From contig CBDULQ010000001.1 of assembly GCA_965368115.1 (NCBI GenBank), forward strand, positions 1-47,690: a stretch of 47,690 nucleotides of DNA, read 5' to 3'. A program made the translations under genes and the position numbers. The stretch's first letter is position 1; every line of letters begins with the position of its first letter. Shown here piece after piece: positions 1 through 8,459 of the stretch. The DNA is from CBDULQ01 sp965368115 (GTDB lineage: Bacteria > Pseudomonadota > Gammaproteobacteria > SZUA-229). The notes below the pieces were generated by a model, which saw only the letters and a list, made by a program, of their open reading frames with translations, was not told the DNA's origin and did not search any database.

Positions 1-27
1 GGTTTATTTCTTGCAGACGAGAGACGT

Positions 28-1116
28 ATGGCTGATAAATTTCATAACATTGAGGGCTTACAACGCACCATCCTGGACAATCTGAGCACCGCCGTCCTGT
101 TACTGGATGAAGACCTGTGCATCCATTACCTCAATCCAGCCGGAGAAAGCCTGTTTCATATCAGCAATAAACGGGCGCGCAATTTAACCCTTGGCAAGAT
201 TATGTTTATCGAGAGCGACTTTCAGCAACGGCTCAATAGCGCCATCAATGACAATCATCCCTTCGCAGAGCATGAAGTCAGTTTTCAGTTGCTGGCCGAC
301 CAGGACCGGCAGGTGAATGTGGACTACATGGTGACGCCGCTCAATGGCAGTAATGCAGAGGGCATCATGCTGTTGCTGGAAATTTCCCCGATGGATCGCC
401 ACATCCGTATCGCGCGCGAGGAGAAACTGCTCGCCGAGCAGAAATCCACCCGTAACCTGGTGCGCGGCATGGCGCACGAGATCAAAAATCCACTGGGCGG
501 CCTGCGCGGTGCGGCGCAGTTGCTGGAACGTGAGCTGGACAACGAAGACCTGAAAGAATACACCAGCATTATCATCGGCGAAGCGGATCGACTGCAGACC
601 CTGGTCGATCGCATGCTGGGCCCCAACAATATTCCCCGCAAACAGCAGATCAACATTCACCAGATCCTGGAACATGTGCGCCAGCTGGCGCAGGTCGAGG
701 TCCCCGACGGCATTTTTTTCAATCTGGATTACGACCCCAGCCTGCCGGAACTGATGGCCGACCCGGACCTGTTGATTCAGGCAATACTGAACATCACCCG
801 CAATGCGGTGCAGGCGCTGGGCGAGCATGGCGAGATTACTTACAAGACACGGCCGCAACGGCATTTCACCATCGGCCACATGCACCATCGCCTGGTGATC
901 CAGGTGGATATCATGGACAACGGCCCCGGCATTCCGGACGACATCCTGGAACACATTTTCTTTCCCATGGTCACCGGCCGCCCGGAAGGCTCGGGACTGG
1001 GTCTGTCCATTGCGCAATCGCTGATCAATCAGCACGGCGGACTGATCGAATGCAACAGTCGGCCGGGCAAAACCGTATTTACGATTTACTTACCTCTGGA
1101 GATAACGGATGACTGA
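28..1116 (+). CDS. glnL: Nitrogen regulation sensor histidine kinase NtrB
   Basis: Cytoplasmic sensor kinase/phosphatase that phosphorylates NtrC when nitrogen is scarce, normally under PII control. The 362-residue protein has an N-terminal PAS-like domain (about residues 10-120, no membrane segment), then a HisKA dimerisation domain with the phospho-acceptor H150 in the motif GMAHEIKNPLGG. The HATPase domain shows an N-box (NITRNAVQAL) and G-boxes (DNGPGIPDD, GSGLGLS). Length and architecture are those of NtrB. The ATG at 28 follows a modest purine-rich ribosome site (GAGAGA). The stop overlaps the glnG start by 8 bases, so the two genes are translationally coupled. Only 27 bases lie upstream in the window, so the promoter and any glnA neighbour cannot be seen. 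Confidence 0.95.
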   Translation: MADKFHNIEGLQRTILDNLSTAVLLLDEDLCIHYLNPAGESLFHISNKRARNLTLGKIMFIESDFQQRLNSAINDNHPFAEHEVSFQLLADQDRQVNVDYMVTPLNGSNAEGIMLLLEISPMDRHIRIAREEKLLAEQKSTRNLVRGMAHEIKNPLGGLRGAAQLLERELDNEDLKEYTSIIIGEADRLQTLVDRMLGPNNIPRKQQINIHQILEHVRQLAQVEVPDGIFFNLDYDPSLPELMADPDLLIQAILNITRNAVQALGEHGEITYKTRPQRHFTIGHMHHRLVIQVDIMDNGPGIPDDILEHIFFPMVTGRPEGSGLGLSIAQSLINQHGGLIECNSRPGKTVFTIYLPLEITDD

Positions 1117-2512
1117 AAAACACATCTGGGTAATAGATGATGATCCTTCAATCCGTTGGGTACTGGAAAAAGCACTGAAACAGGCGGACATGAGCGTGAG
1201 CGCCTTCGAAACAGCCGATGACGCGCTGGATGCCATGGCCGGCGGCAAACCCGATGCCATTATCACCGACATCCGCATGCCCGGTATGGACGGCCTGGAC
1301 TTTCTCAAGATACTCAGCGATCAATACCCAAACATTCCGGTGATCATCATGACCGCCCATTCCGACCTGGACAGTGCGGTTTCGGCTTACCAGGGCGGTG
1401 CTTTCGAATATCTGCCCAAGCCGTTCGATATCGACGAAGCCGTCGACCTGGCACGCCGTGCCTGTAAGAAAAGCGAAGAGCAGGCGGAGCTATCCAGTAA
1501 CCAGGTGCAACAGGACACCCCGGAAATCATCGGCGAAGCGCCGGCAATGCAGGAAGTGTTTCGTGCCATCGGCCGACTGTCCCGGTCCAATATCACCGTA
1601 CTCATCAACGGTGAATCCGGTACCGGTAAGGAACTGGTCGCCAGGGCACTGCACAAACACAGTCCGCGTGCCGATCGCCCGTTCATCGCCATCAACACGG
1701 CCGCGATTCCGAAAGACCTGCTGGAATCAGAACTGTTCGGTCACGAACGCGGCGCCTTCACCGGCGCCCATTCGCAACGTCGCGGCCGTTTCGAACAGGC
1801 CGATGGCGGTACCTTATTTCTCGATGAAATCGGCGACATGCCGTCCGACCTGCAAACCCGTTTGCTGCGTGTGCTGGCCGACGGCCAGTTCTATCGCGTC
1901 GGTGGCCACACACCGATCAAGGCCAATGTACGTATCATTACCGCGACTCACCAGGACCTTGAAGAGCGCGTCAAACAGGGTCTGTTCCGCGAGGATTTAT
2001 TCCATCGCCTGAACGTCATCCGGATTCAGATTCCTGCACTTCGCGAGCGCAAAGAAGACGTACCCGCCTTGCTCAACCTGTTCCTGAAACAGTCGGCGCG
2101 GGAAATCGGCGTCGAAGCCAAACAGCTGTTGCCGGATGTGGAAGCCTATCTGTCCAACCTGGACTGGCCGGGCAACGTACGTCAGCTGGAAAACACCTGT
2201 CGCTGGTTGACGGTGATGGCGTCCAGCCGCGAAGTCCATATGTCCGATCTGCCGCCGGAACTGTTACCGGATGCGGTCGAACAGACCGAAACACCACAAC
2301 AGAACTGGGAAAGTGCATTACAACGCTGGGCGGAAAAACAGCTCGCTATCGGCAAGGAAGATCTGCTCGACGATGCCATGCCCAAGTTCGAACGCATCAT
2401 GATTGATGCGGCTCTGTCCAAAACCGGCGGTAAACGCCAGGAAGCCGCCAAGCTACTGGGCTGGGGTCGTAACACACTGACCCGCAAGATCAAGGAACTG
2501 GGAATGGATTAA
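1109..2512 (+). CDS. glnG: Nitrogen regulation response regulator NtrC, sigma-54 activator
   Basis: Sigma-54-dependent transcription activator of nitrogen assimilation genes, the partner of the upstream kinase. The 467-residue protein has an N-terminal receiver domain (acidic pocket DDD at 10-12, phospho-acceptor D54 in ITDIRMPGMDG), an AAA+ domain with Walker A GESGTGKE, the sigma-54-contacting GAFTGA loop and Walker B LFLDEIGDM, and a C-terminal Fis-type helix-turn-helix (about 425-465, GGKRQEAAKLLGWGRNTL). All functional motifs look intact. The start lies inside the end of glnL with GGAGATAAC as ribosome site. It is followed by 36 bases and then the convergent ABC ATPase gene; no terminator hairpin is obvious in that gap. 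Confidence 0.96.
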   Translation: MTEKHIWVIDDDPSIRWVLEKALKQADMSVSAFETADDALDAMAGGKPDAIITDIRMPGMDGLDFLKILSDQYPNIPVIIMTAHSDLDSAVSAYQGGAFEYLPKPFDIDEAVDLARRACKKSEEQAELSSNQVQQDTPEIIGEAPAMQEVFRAIGRLSRSNITVLINGESGTGKELVARALHKHSPRADRPFIAINTAAIPKDLLESELFGHERGAFTGAHSQRRGRFEQADGGTLFLDEIGDMPSDLQTRLLRVLADGQFYRVGGHTPIKANVRIITATHQDLEERVKQGLFREDLFHRLNVIRIQIPALRERKEDVPALLNLFLKQSAREIGVEAKQLLPDVEAYLSNLDWPGNVRQLENTCRWLTVMASSREVHMSDLPPELLPDAVEQTETPQQNWESALQRWAEKQLAIGKEDLLDDAMPKFERIMIDAALSKTGGKRQEAAKLLGWGRNTLTRKIKELGMD

Positions 2513-2548
2513 TCAGGGAATGAACGGCTTGCCCAGGGAAGGGAACAT

Positions 2549-3280
2549 TCAAACCGTTTTACTTTCTTCATCGCGAATGCAGTTCAGGTAAGCCTGTTCC
2601 ATGGTTTCCGCTTCGAACCGTTGCTTGAATTCGTCTACCTGTCCGCTGAAGCGTAATTCACCGCGATGTAAAACCGCCATATGATCCGCCAGCTCTTCTA
2701 CATCGGCCAGCATATGTGAACTGAAAAAAATCGTCGCACCCGCCTGGTTGCTTCGTTTGATCTGTTGCTTGACACTTACACGTGCCTTTGGATCCAGGCC
2801 GCTCATGGGTTCGTCGAGAATGTACAGATCTTTATTACTCAGAAAACAGGCCGCAAGGCCGAGTTTCTGTGTCATACCCTTGGACAGTTCGCGTACCGAT
2901 TTCCGTAACGCGTAAGCATCCAGGTCAAATGATTGCAAAACCTGTTGTACCTGCTCATGGTTAAAACGCCGCCCCTGCAACTCACCCACATATTTGAGGA
3001 AGTCACCGGCTTTCAGATAGTAGGGTGGTACGAAACGATCGGGTAAATAGGCGAGGTGTTCACGTGCGCTAACCTGGCGATTGTTGTTTCCAAACAGAAC
3101 ACATTCGCCGCTGTCCATGGCAACAAGATCCAGCATGGATTTGATCAATGTGGATTTTCCGGCGCCGTTCTCACCCACGAGTCCGAAACAGCTACCGGCT
3201 TCGACATCCAGACTCACGGCATTTAAAACCGTCTGCTTTGCATAGCGAATCGATATCGAACGACAGGAAATGGCTTTCAT
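2549..3280 (-). CDS. ABC transporter ATP-binding protein, probable pilus-associated
   Basis: Nucleotide-binding subunit of an ABC-2 type transporter. The 243-residue protein has Walker A GENGAGKST (36-44), a variant signature LSKGM (132-136), Walker B LYILDEP (152-158) and the H-loop histidine H189 (FFSSHM). It is the only ABC ATPase in the window, and the only ABC permease is at 4884-5660 in the pilus operon, so the two probably form one transporter. The gene is the last on this strand in the pilus cluster, but a strong terminator (3353-3380) separates it from the pilin gene, so it probably has its own promoter (about 3319-3346). No strong ribosome site precedes the ATG. The comparison with PilH of the Myxococcus PilGHI transporter is inference from context. 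Substrate unknown. Confidence 0.85.
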   Translation of the reverse strand: MKAISCRSISIRYAKQTVLNAVSLDVEAGSCFGLVGENGAGKSTLIKSMLDLVAMDSGECVLFGNNNRQVSAREHLAYLPDRFVPPYYLKAGDFLKYVGELQGRRFNHEQVQQVLQSFDLDAYALRKSVRELSKGMTQKLGLAACFLSNKDLYILDEPMSGLDPKARVSVKQQIKRSNQAGATIFFSSHMLADVEELADHMAVLHRGELRFSGQVDEFKQRFEAETMEQAYLNCIRDEESKTV

Positions 3281-3318
3281 TATTTTAGTTCTGGTCAGTC
3301 ACCGGTGGCTGTGCTGTT

Positions 3319-3346
3319 AGCATACTCGAAGCACCCGATTTCCCAA
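3319..3346 (-). promoter_or_regulatory. Candidate sigma-70 promoter for the ABC ATPase gene
   Basis: On the minus strand TTGGGA (3346-3341) and TATGCT (3324-3319) are separated by 16 bases. Each matches 4 of 6 consensus positions. The site lies between the terminator of the pilin gene and the ABC ATPase start, where a promoter is needed if the terminator is efficient. Weak match. Confidence 0.3.
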
Positions 3347-3352
3347 AGCAAC

Positions 3353-3380
3353 AAAAAAGCCTGCTAAAGCAGGCTTTTTT
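3353..3380 (-). terminator. Rho-independent terminator after the pilin gene
   Basis: Stem GCCTGCT (3359-3365) / AGCAGGC (3368-3374) with a two-base loop, flanked by six A on one side and six T on the other, so it can act in both directions. It lies 20 bases past the pilin stop codon (3401) and upstream of the ABC ATPase gene. Confidence 0.92.
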
Positions 3381-3400
3381 ATATTCAGGCATTGCGGCAA

Positions 3401-4060
3401 TTAAAAATTACGAAACACCGCAGCACAACGATCGATACCCGGTGTGTAGTTCGGCGCTCCCGCAGTACAGGCTGCGACGTTCTGTGCTCCACCACCACCT
3501 GCAGCAAGACGCATGCTGCCTGAGTCAGTACGACCATCATCGATCTTGCGATCAACCTCGGCCAGGATATCGGAAGGTATACCGTTACCGGACAACAACT
3601 CGTTACTGGTTGCTGTGTTGCCGCCCAGGTTGGCGAAAGTAATCACCATGCCGGTACCGAAACCATTATCGGGACAAGTGCCCACGACACAGTTGAACGT
3701 ACTACCGAAACCCGCGCCATCAAAATCACCCGAGATGAAACCGGCACCGGCCAGCTGTACCCAGACCTGGGTGCGGGTACCGTTGTTTTCGATGGTGCCG
3801 TCACCATCGCCATTGGCATAAGCGACCGGACCTGCCGGCAAACTGTTGGTCGCATCGTTGAAGTCACCGGGCAATGCGCGGTAGCGATCCTGAAATGCAA
3901 ACCAGGCTGCGGTCACGCCATCCACCTTGTTGGTCAGTGCACGCGCACGCGCGGAATTGATCAGCTCCTGACCTTTCAGCACACCACCCAGTAACAGGCC
4001 AATGATGACCAGGACGATGGCGATTTCGATCAGCGTGAAACCAGACTGAGACTTCTTCAT
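3401..4060 (-). CDS. Type IV pilin, probable major pilin of the MSHA-like cluster
   Basis: The 219-residue prepilin has a short leader ending at G7 followed by FTLIE, so the mature protein starts with Phe and has the conserved Glu at position 5, then a hydrophobic helix (8-30). The motif RYRALPGDFND after the helix is common in pilins of this type. The rest is Gly/Ala/Asn-rich with two Cys pairs (CVVGTC mid-protein and two Cys near the C-terminus) that could form disulfides. It is the shortest prepilin in the cluster and the only one with its own flanking promoter-like region and terminator, which fits a highly expressed major subunit. That role (MshA-like) is inferred. A ribosome site GGAGAGAG precedes the ATG. 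Confidence 0.85.
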   Translation of the reverse strand: MKKSQSGFTLIEIAIVLVIIGLLLGGVLKGQELINSARARALTNKVDGVTAAWFAFQDRYRALPGDFNDATNSLPAGPVAYANGDGDGTIENNGTRTQVWVQLAGAGFISGDFDGAGFGSTFNCVVGTCPDNGFGTGMVITFANLGGNTATSNELLSGNGIPSDILAEVDRKIDDGRTDSGSMRLAAGGGGAQNVAACTAGAPNYTPGIDRCAAVFRNF

Positions 4061-4203
4061 TCGACTCTCTCCAGAATTCTTTATTCGTTAGTTATATAGT
4101 TCAAAAATCAACACTTTACCAAGGCACTTTGGCGATTCCTGCGATTTCTGTCGTTTACAGTAATAATTCCTGTTAACCCCCTGATTTAAAGGGCAAAATA
4201 AAG
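4061..4203 (-). promoter_or_regulatory. Upstream region of the pilin gene with a candidate promoter
   Basis: This AT-rich 143-base gap is the only sizeable break within the tightly packed cluster. On the minus strand TTGGTA is followed after 18 bases by TATATAAC, about 30 bases before the pilin ribosome site GGAGAGAG. The hexamers are imperfect, but position and AT content favour a dedicated pilin promoter. No sigma-54 motif was found on the correct strand. Confidence 0.35.
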
Positions 4204-4887
4204 TTAGTCAAGCGCAGCTAAACGTTGCTCCAGGAAGCGAATTTCAGCCGCATCACTGATCTCACCCTGGGCCAGTAGACCGCCGATGAGAATTTTTGCC
4301 GCTTCTTTCTCACCCATGTCTTCCAGAATCAGGATACGCAGGTCTTTGGCCCAGTAAGGCACATCGACTCCGGCCAGTTCGGCCAGGGTGTTGGCATACT
4401 TCAACGCGAGTGGTTTATCGTTCAACTCATGCTGCGCCTTGATCGCCGCATGGGCCAGCCAACGCCAGCGGGTTTGCGGTTGCTCGAGGGTTTTCTCCGC
4501 AACGAAATCGAGCATGATTCTGACCCGCCGCGGATCATTCACCTCGCTGTACACATGGCTGGCGACCAGCAATGGATAATTGTCATTCGGGTCCAGTTGC
4601 AGGCTCAGATTCAGCCACTGCACCAGGCGCTCGTAATCCAGCTCGCGAAACGGCACACTGATACCCGGCTGGTTGTCGTGTGCCTGCAACCATAAATCGA
4701 GCAGGCGCGCAGCGAGTATGGGATCGCCCAGCGTCGTCAACGCATACACCGACGTTGGCAAGGGTCTGGTCAGCGGCTGGTAAGTCGGCTGTGGTTGTCG
4801 ATCAAACCAGAACAGTTGCGCCAGCAGGGCCACCACTAACAGCAACCACACGCCTGTAGGTACATGATGTAAAGGCCGCTGTTTCAT
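4204..4887 (-). CDS. Membrane-anchored helical-repeat protein coupled to ABC permease
   Basis: Function not recognised. The 227-residue protein has a short cytoplasmic N-terminus, one membrane segment (about 13-28), a proline-rich linker (QPQPTYQPLTRPLP) and an all-helical domain that reads like degenerate TPR repeats (LNLSLQLDPNDNYPLLVASHVY; KPLALKYANTLAEL; GEKEAAKILIGGLLAQGE). It should therefore project a protein-binding domain into the periplasm. Its start overlaps the ABC permease stop by 4 bases (ATGA), so the two are translationally coupled. By position it may be the third, accessory component of the transporter, as PilG is in the Myxococcus PilGHI system; this is inference from context, not from sequence similarity. 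Confidence 0.7.
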   Translation of the reverse strand: MKQRPLHHVPTGVWLLLVVALLAQLFWFDRQPQPTYQPLTRPLPTSVYALTTLGDPILAARLLDLWLQAHDNQPGISVPFRELDYERLVQWLNLSLQLDPNDNYPLLVASHVYSEVNDPRRVRIMLDFVAEKTLEQPQTRWRWLAHAAIKAQHELNDKPLALKYANTLAELAGVDVPYWAKDLRILILEDMGEKEAAKILIGGLLAQGEISDAAEIRFLEQRLAALD

Positions 4888-5660
4888 GCGCTGATGTTCT
4901 TACGGTGAAAATCGACCAGGGCTACAGCCGATAACAGGGGGATATAAATCACCGCCTGTATCAACATGGCGGTAACCGATTGTGTGGTGTAGTCGCCATA
5001 GACCAGCCAGCTGGTCTGGCTGAAGCGGTCGAGTGCGGGTAACAAGACGTGAAGTAGCGAAAAGAATCCGTCGATGAACCGCTGGCCCAGGCTTTCACTG
5101 GTTACCAGGGGCCCTTGTGAAACCAGTACAATGGATTCAAGTGTTCGGGCCAGCAGGTAAAATAATAACACGCTACCCAGTCCTGCCAGCACGTGTCGAA
5201 AGCTGAAGCTTGCCACAAGGCCGAGACAACTCACGAGGGTCAGTTCAAACCAGTAACTCAGCGACCAGATTAATACTCCGCTACTGTCGGCATACAGACT
5301 CAGCAGCAATCCAAACGCAACACTGATCAGCAGGCTTAGAATCATGAACCCGCCCAGTTTGCCAAGAAAGTGTCCGGTTCTGGAAATCGGCAATGCCAGC
5401 ATGAACTCCAGCGACTTATCCTGCTGATCGCGAATGCCGGAGGATACAATCAAAGTCGCCAGTAGACCGATACCACTATAACGCAATAAATTACTCAGAA
5501 TCGCCAGCTGTATCTGGCGTTGATCGGTAATGGCAATATCAGCAACGAACTCGGTCACTGCGAAAGCGCTGATTAAAAAAATCGCCAGCATCCATAGCAG
5601 CCGATTTCTCACCGCTTCGATAAACGTATATTTGGCGATCACCCTGATCTGTCTGAACAT
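4884..5660 (-). CDS. ABC-2 type transporter permease within the pilus operon
   Basis: Integral inner-membrane protein of 258 residues with about six hydrophobic segments (around 23-42, 55-75, 105-125, 135-155, 160-180 and 230-250). It has the ABC-2 pattern of a cytoplasmic stretch RDQQDKSLEFMLALPISRTG after the second helix. It carries no ATPase domain and is presumably energised by the ATPase at 2549-3280. The start is 6 bases past the stop of the 254-residue pseudopilin and the end overlaps the next gene by 4 bases, so it is clearly part of the pilus transcription unit. Substrate unknown. Pilus assembly by analogy with M. xanthus PilI is an inference. Confidence 0.85.
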   Translation of the reverse strand: MFRQIRVIAKYTFIEAVRNRLLWMLAIFLISAFAVTEFVADIAITDQRQIQLAILSNLLRYSGIGLLATLIVSSGIRDQQDKSLEFMLALPISRTGHFLGKLGGFMILSLLISVAFGLLLSLYADSSGVLIWSLSYWFELTLVSCLGLVASFSFRHVLAGLGSVLLFYLLARTLESIVLVSQGPLVTSESLGQRFIDGFFSLLHVLLPALDRFSQTSWLVYGDYTTQSVTAMLIQAVIYIPLLSAVALVDFHRKNISA

Positions 5661-5666
5661 AATTTG

Positions 5667-6431
5667 CTACAGCTGGCCTGCATCCAGTAGTTTATTGAAT
5701 AACACGGTCGGCGCTATCCAGATAATCACATCATCGAATTCCTGGGCAGCTGCCCGACTTGGATTGCGTGAAACATAACGGTCGTCATTCGATAACCCGT
5801 AATTTGGCAACCCGCAGTTTGATGCAATGTTCGCTTCGCCCGCATTTTCATTTTCATTGGCGCTGGCAAAAGTCGCCCAGTTCTTTCCGGTGGAATAGAT
5901 GACCGCAACGGCATTATCATTGATCGAGTTTGCGCAGGCTGAATCGGGACATATTTGCAGGTTGTTAGTTGCCATGAGTACAGCTACATTGGCCACACTA
6001 ACGCCTGCTGGATTACTATAAACATTATTCGTCGAGGTCGTGATACTGTACCGGTAGGGTTGTCCCCAGGGATCGGTCAACAACTGATCACAATTGACAG
6101 CGCCGCTTAAACCCAGGGTAGCCGCCGGAACAAAGCCCCGACCGCCATTTGTACAGGGAGTCGCCGGTGTCGAGCCTCCAGCCGGATTTTCACGACCCAG
6201 CGAATTCGGATCTGCCGGGCAGGGTAGACGACCATTCGCCAGCGCAAATCCATACAATGCCTGACGAATCTGGTCGAGCTGTCTGGATGCTTCCGCGACA
6301 TAACGTTTCTCCGATTGACTGCCCAACGGAATAATCAGATAGCCAATCATCAAACCAACCACCACCAGGACCACTGCCAGTTCGATCAGACTAAAACCGC
6401 GCTGACTTCGAATTGTTGATGTCATAGACAT
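5667..6431 (-). CDS. Prepilin-like minor pseudopilin with LPCP module
   Basis: The 254-residue protein has a prepilin leader ending at G12 and the mature start FSLIE (Glu at mature position 5), followed by a hydrophobic helix (13-35). The body carries the motif NGRLPCPAD shortly after the helix and several further Cys. The 503-residue protein encoded just upstream shares this LPCP arrangement. At more than 240 mature residues it is larger than typical minor pilins and is likely a tip or minor pilin of the MSHA-like fibre (MshO/MshD-like position). Its start overlaps the upstream gene by 10 bases. A prepilin peptidase is needed for maturation but none is encoded in this window. Confidence 0.8.
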   Translation of the reverse strand: MSMTSTIRSQRGFSLIELAVVLVVVGLMIGYLIIPLGSQSEKRYVAEASRQLDQIRQALYGFALANGRLPCPADPNSLGRENPAGGSTPATPCTNGGRGFVPAATLGLSGAVNCDQLLTDPWGQPYRYSITTSTNNVYSNPAGVSVANVAVLMATNNLQICPDSACANSINDNAVAVIYSTGKNWATFASANENENAGEANIASNCGLPNYGLSNDDRYVSRNPSRAAAQEFDDVIIWIAPTVLFNKLLDAGQL

Positions 6432-7933
6432 TGCACCACACTCATATTTTCCTCAATACAGAATGCGACATCATTCATTGTTGCGTTCATGTAAGTGGCA
6501 TTGCCATTCAGATCGGGATAGTTACCCGGGTTGCTACCTTCCAGGTAGTTGGAAAGCACCGATTTGGTATCGACATCGATCGGGTCAACGGTACGAATCT
6601 GCCCGGCCAGTCTAGAACCGGAGTAAATGACGATGGCTGCATAATCTTCACCACCGACGATAATACAGTTGGTGCAGGCACCGTCAGCCGGTGTCGCCGG
6701 TAATCCTGCTGATGATGCAAAGTCGCCGGATACGGCATAAAAAAAGTGATCTTTCCAGTTCTCCCAGAAACGGCGCTCCGGACTGTTATAGTTTCCGCCG
6801 GGCCCGGCCAGGGCCCCTGTCTGAAAGTTGTTACAATCTGGAATCGCCTTTTCCAGCAGATAATGCGTCGGCCCATTCCCGATATAACCATCACTAATCG
6901 AGACATCAACCGGCAGGCGGCCGAAATAGGAGCCCGCCGTATCCGTCTCGATATACGCCTGGCTATCTCGATAATCGCCAGGATCCGTTGACGCCGGCCA
7001 GGGTAAATGAAAATGACTATTCGAGCCGCCCATGGTCGCATCGTTTGCCTGACCATAGCCTGCAATACAGTCTGCTAATGTTCTTGTTGTATTTTCCATC
7101 AGGGTCTGAAAATCGGGACGCTGACTAATCGCGTCGAATATATCCTGTTGGGTGATACCCACGATACGGTCGTTAATGTTGGTATCGAAAACACTGTTAG
7201 CCGTGGTGAATGTATCGGTCGTATCCACTGCACCACTCAAAGTTTCGTTACCGCCTTCGAGGAAATCCGCGGCAGTGTAATCCATTCCACATAAGCTACC
7301 TGCCGCATGCGTACCATTCTGGCCGGACAAAGCAGGTCCGGGTGCGATGACAACGGCCACCAGCCTGTCGTCAGCATTGCCGCCGATAAGAGGATTACCA
7401 TTCACGTCATTCAAAATAAAAGTTCCATTGCTATCCTGGTTGAGCATTTCGGAGCGCGACAGGCCCGCGGCATTATCCAGGTCATTACGATCATCCGGGC
7501 CGCTATCCTTGTATTCACTCGATACCGCATACCACAAACATTTTCCCGCACCATCCTTGATCGGCTCGACGCCCAGCTCGCCCCAGGGTAATCGCCCCAG
7601 AGCACTCGTATATTGAGCATTACAGGGCGAGTTGGGTTGCCCCTCCACACCGCCGGTATCCGGACAGGGTAGAAAGCCAAACAGCCCGGCATTCGGATTA
7701 CCGGCTGCCGACGCATTGTCGTGATTAAAAACCGCATACGCGATCAATGCCTGTTTAGCCTGCTTGAGCGCATACGATGTCGTTGCTTCCATTTCAGTCC
7801 GAACATCGATCATGTTGATGCTGCGTACAAGATAAGTGGATACCAGCAACACGATTACGATCATGAAAATCATCAGGGCGGCACCCGATTCGCGATATCC
7901 AGAGGCGCTGTCACGTTCCCGGTTCATGATCAT
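6422..7933 (-). CDS. Large pilin-like protein (PilX/GspK-type start) with LPCP module
   Basis: A 503-residue protein with N-terminal SGAALMIFMIVIVLLVS. This is a Gly followed by a hydrophobic helix without the usual Glu at position 5, as in PilX- and GspK-type minor pilins, which cap pilus or pseudopilus tips. Residues 60-130 (FLPCPDTGG, then LGRLPWGELGV) resemble the 254-residue pseudopilin downstream. The remaining 370 residues are Asp/Asn/Gly-rich with scattered Cys and no motif I recognise; an adhesive or calcium-binding role is possible but unproven. The start is ambiguous: ATG at 7933 or at 7927, the latter with a better-spaced AGGA. It is coupled to both neighbours (1-base gap upstream, 10-base overlap downstream). 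Confidence 0.75.
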   Translation of the reverse strand: MIMNRERDSASGYRESGAALMIFMIVIVLLVSTYLVRSINMIDVRTEMEATTSYALKQAKQALIAYAVFNHDNASAAGNPNAGLFGFLPCPDTGGVEGQPNSPCNAQYTSALGRLPWGELGVEPIKDGAGKCLWYAVSSEYKDSGPDDRNDLDNAAGLSRSEMLNQDSNGTFILNDVNGNPLIGGNADDRLVAVVIAPGPALSGQNGTHAAGSLCGMDYTAADFLEGGNETLSGAVDTTDTFTTANSVFDTNINDRIVGITQQDIFDAISQRPDFQTLMENTTRTLADCIAGYGQANDATMGGSNSHFHLPWPASTDPGDYRDSQAYIETDTAGSYFGRLPVDVSISDGYIGNGPTHYLLEKAIPDCNNFQTGALAGPGGNYNSPERRFWENWKDHFFYAVSGDFASSAGLPATPADGACTNCIIVGGEDYAAIVIYSGSRLAGQIRTVDPIDVDTKSVLSNYLEGSNPGNYPDLNGNATYMNATMNDVAFCIEENMSVVQCL

Positions 7934-7934
7934 C

Positions 7935-8459
7935 CTAACGATCCTGAGGGGCGTCCGGTTGTGTACCTTCAGGACTTATTTGATCAGGTGGCGATTTTTC
8001 ACGGATCTTCTGCGCCAGGCTGGATTCTTTAATTTCGTAAGTATCCTGGATTTCCCGATCGAATTCGTTCCACACCTGGCCGGGTTTCAGTCGCACTTTC
8101 TGTCCATTGACAAACACCGGCACTTGCTCGCTCTGACCAATGGACTCGGGGTTCACGCGTATTCGTTCATCGATTCTTCGACCTTTCAGGGTATTACCAT
8201 CGTTAACCCAGGCCACATTCGGCGCGCCTTCCCGAATCATGATACCCTTCAGCTCCACCTGCGCAGGCGGTACGACAACTCCGGGATGGGTTTCGGTCTG
8301 TTGTTCATTACCCAGATCCTTGCGACGGCGTTTCGCATCCAGTTGTGCCCGCTCCATAGGCGTCGTGAACAGGCGTTCGAGCTGATTGATCGAAGGCTGA
8401 TCTGCGGCCTGCACCAGGCCGGTACTCAGCAGCAACAGGTACAGTATGCGGCCGCTCAT
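7935..8459 (-). CDS. MshK-like periplasmic pilus assembly protein
   Basis: A 174-residue secreted protein with a signal peptide ending at about A18. A charged linker (ERAQLDAKRRRKDLG) follows, then a small beta-rich domain (VELKGIMIREGAPNVAWVNDGNTLKGRR, VNGQKVRLKPGQVW), and a proline-rich tail. The segment about raising or modifying a bound value (GIMIREG...AWVNDG) resembles the PilP/GspC-type homology region of MshK. These proteins connect the inner-membrane alignment complex to the secretin. Its ATG overlaps the stop of the PilO-like gene by 4 bases. The MshK assignment rests on position, length and this weak resemblance. Confidence 0.6.
   Translation of the reverse strand: MSGRILYLLLLSTGLVQAADQPSINQLERLFTTPMERAQLDAKRRRKDLGNEQQTETHPGVVVPPAQVELKGIMIREGAPNVAWVNDGNTLKGRRIDERIRVNPESIGQSEQVPVFVNGQKVRLKPGQVWNEFDREIQDTYEIKESSLAQKIREKSPPDQISPEGTQPDAPQDR

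Noticed and set aside
184..1035. Long open frame opposite glnL (283 codons)
   Set aside because: Lies wholly antisense to a clear NtrB gene; composition is that of a codon-bias shadow, with no family resemblance.
3052..3072. TGTTCACGTGCG, another partial parS-like sequence in the ABC ATPase gene
   Set aside because: The palindrome breaks down on the right side and the site is about 35 kb from parAB; judged chance.
4120..4160. Sigma-54-like GG...GC near the pilin promoter
   Set aside because: The spacing is 8 instead of 10 bases and it points away from the pilin gene.
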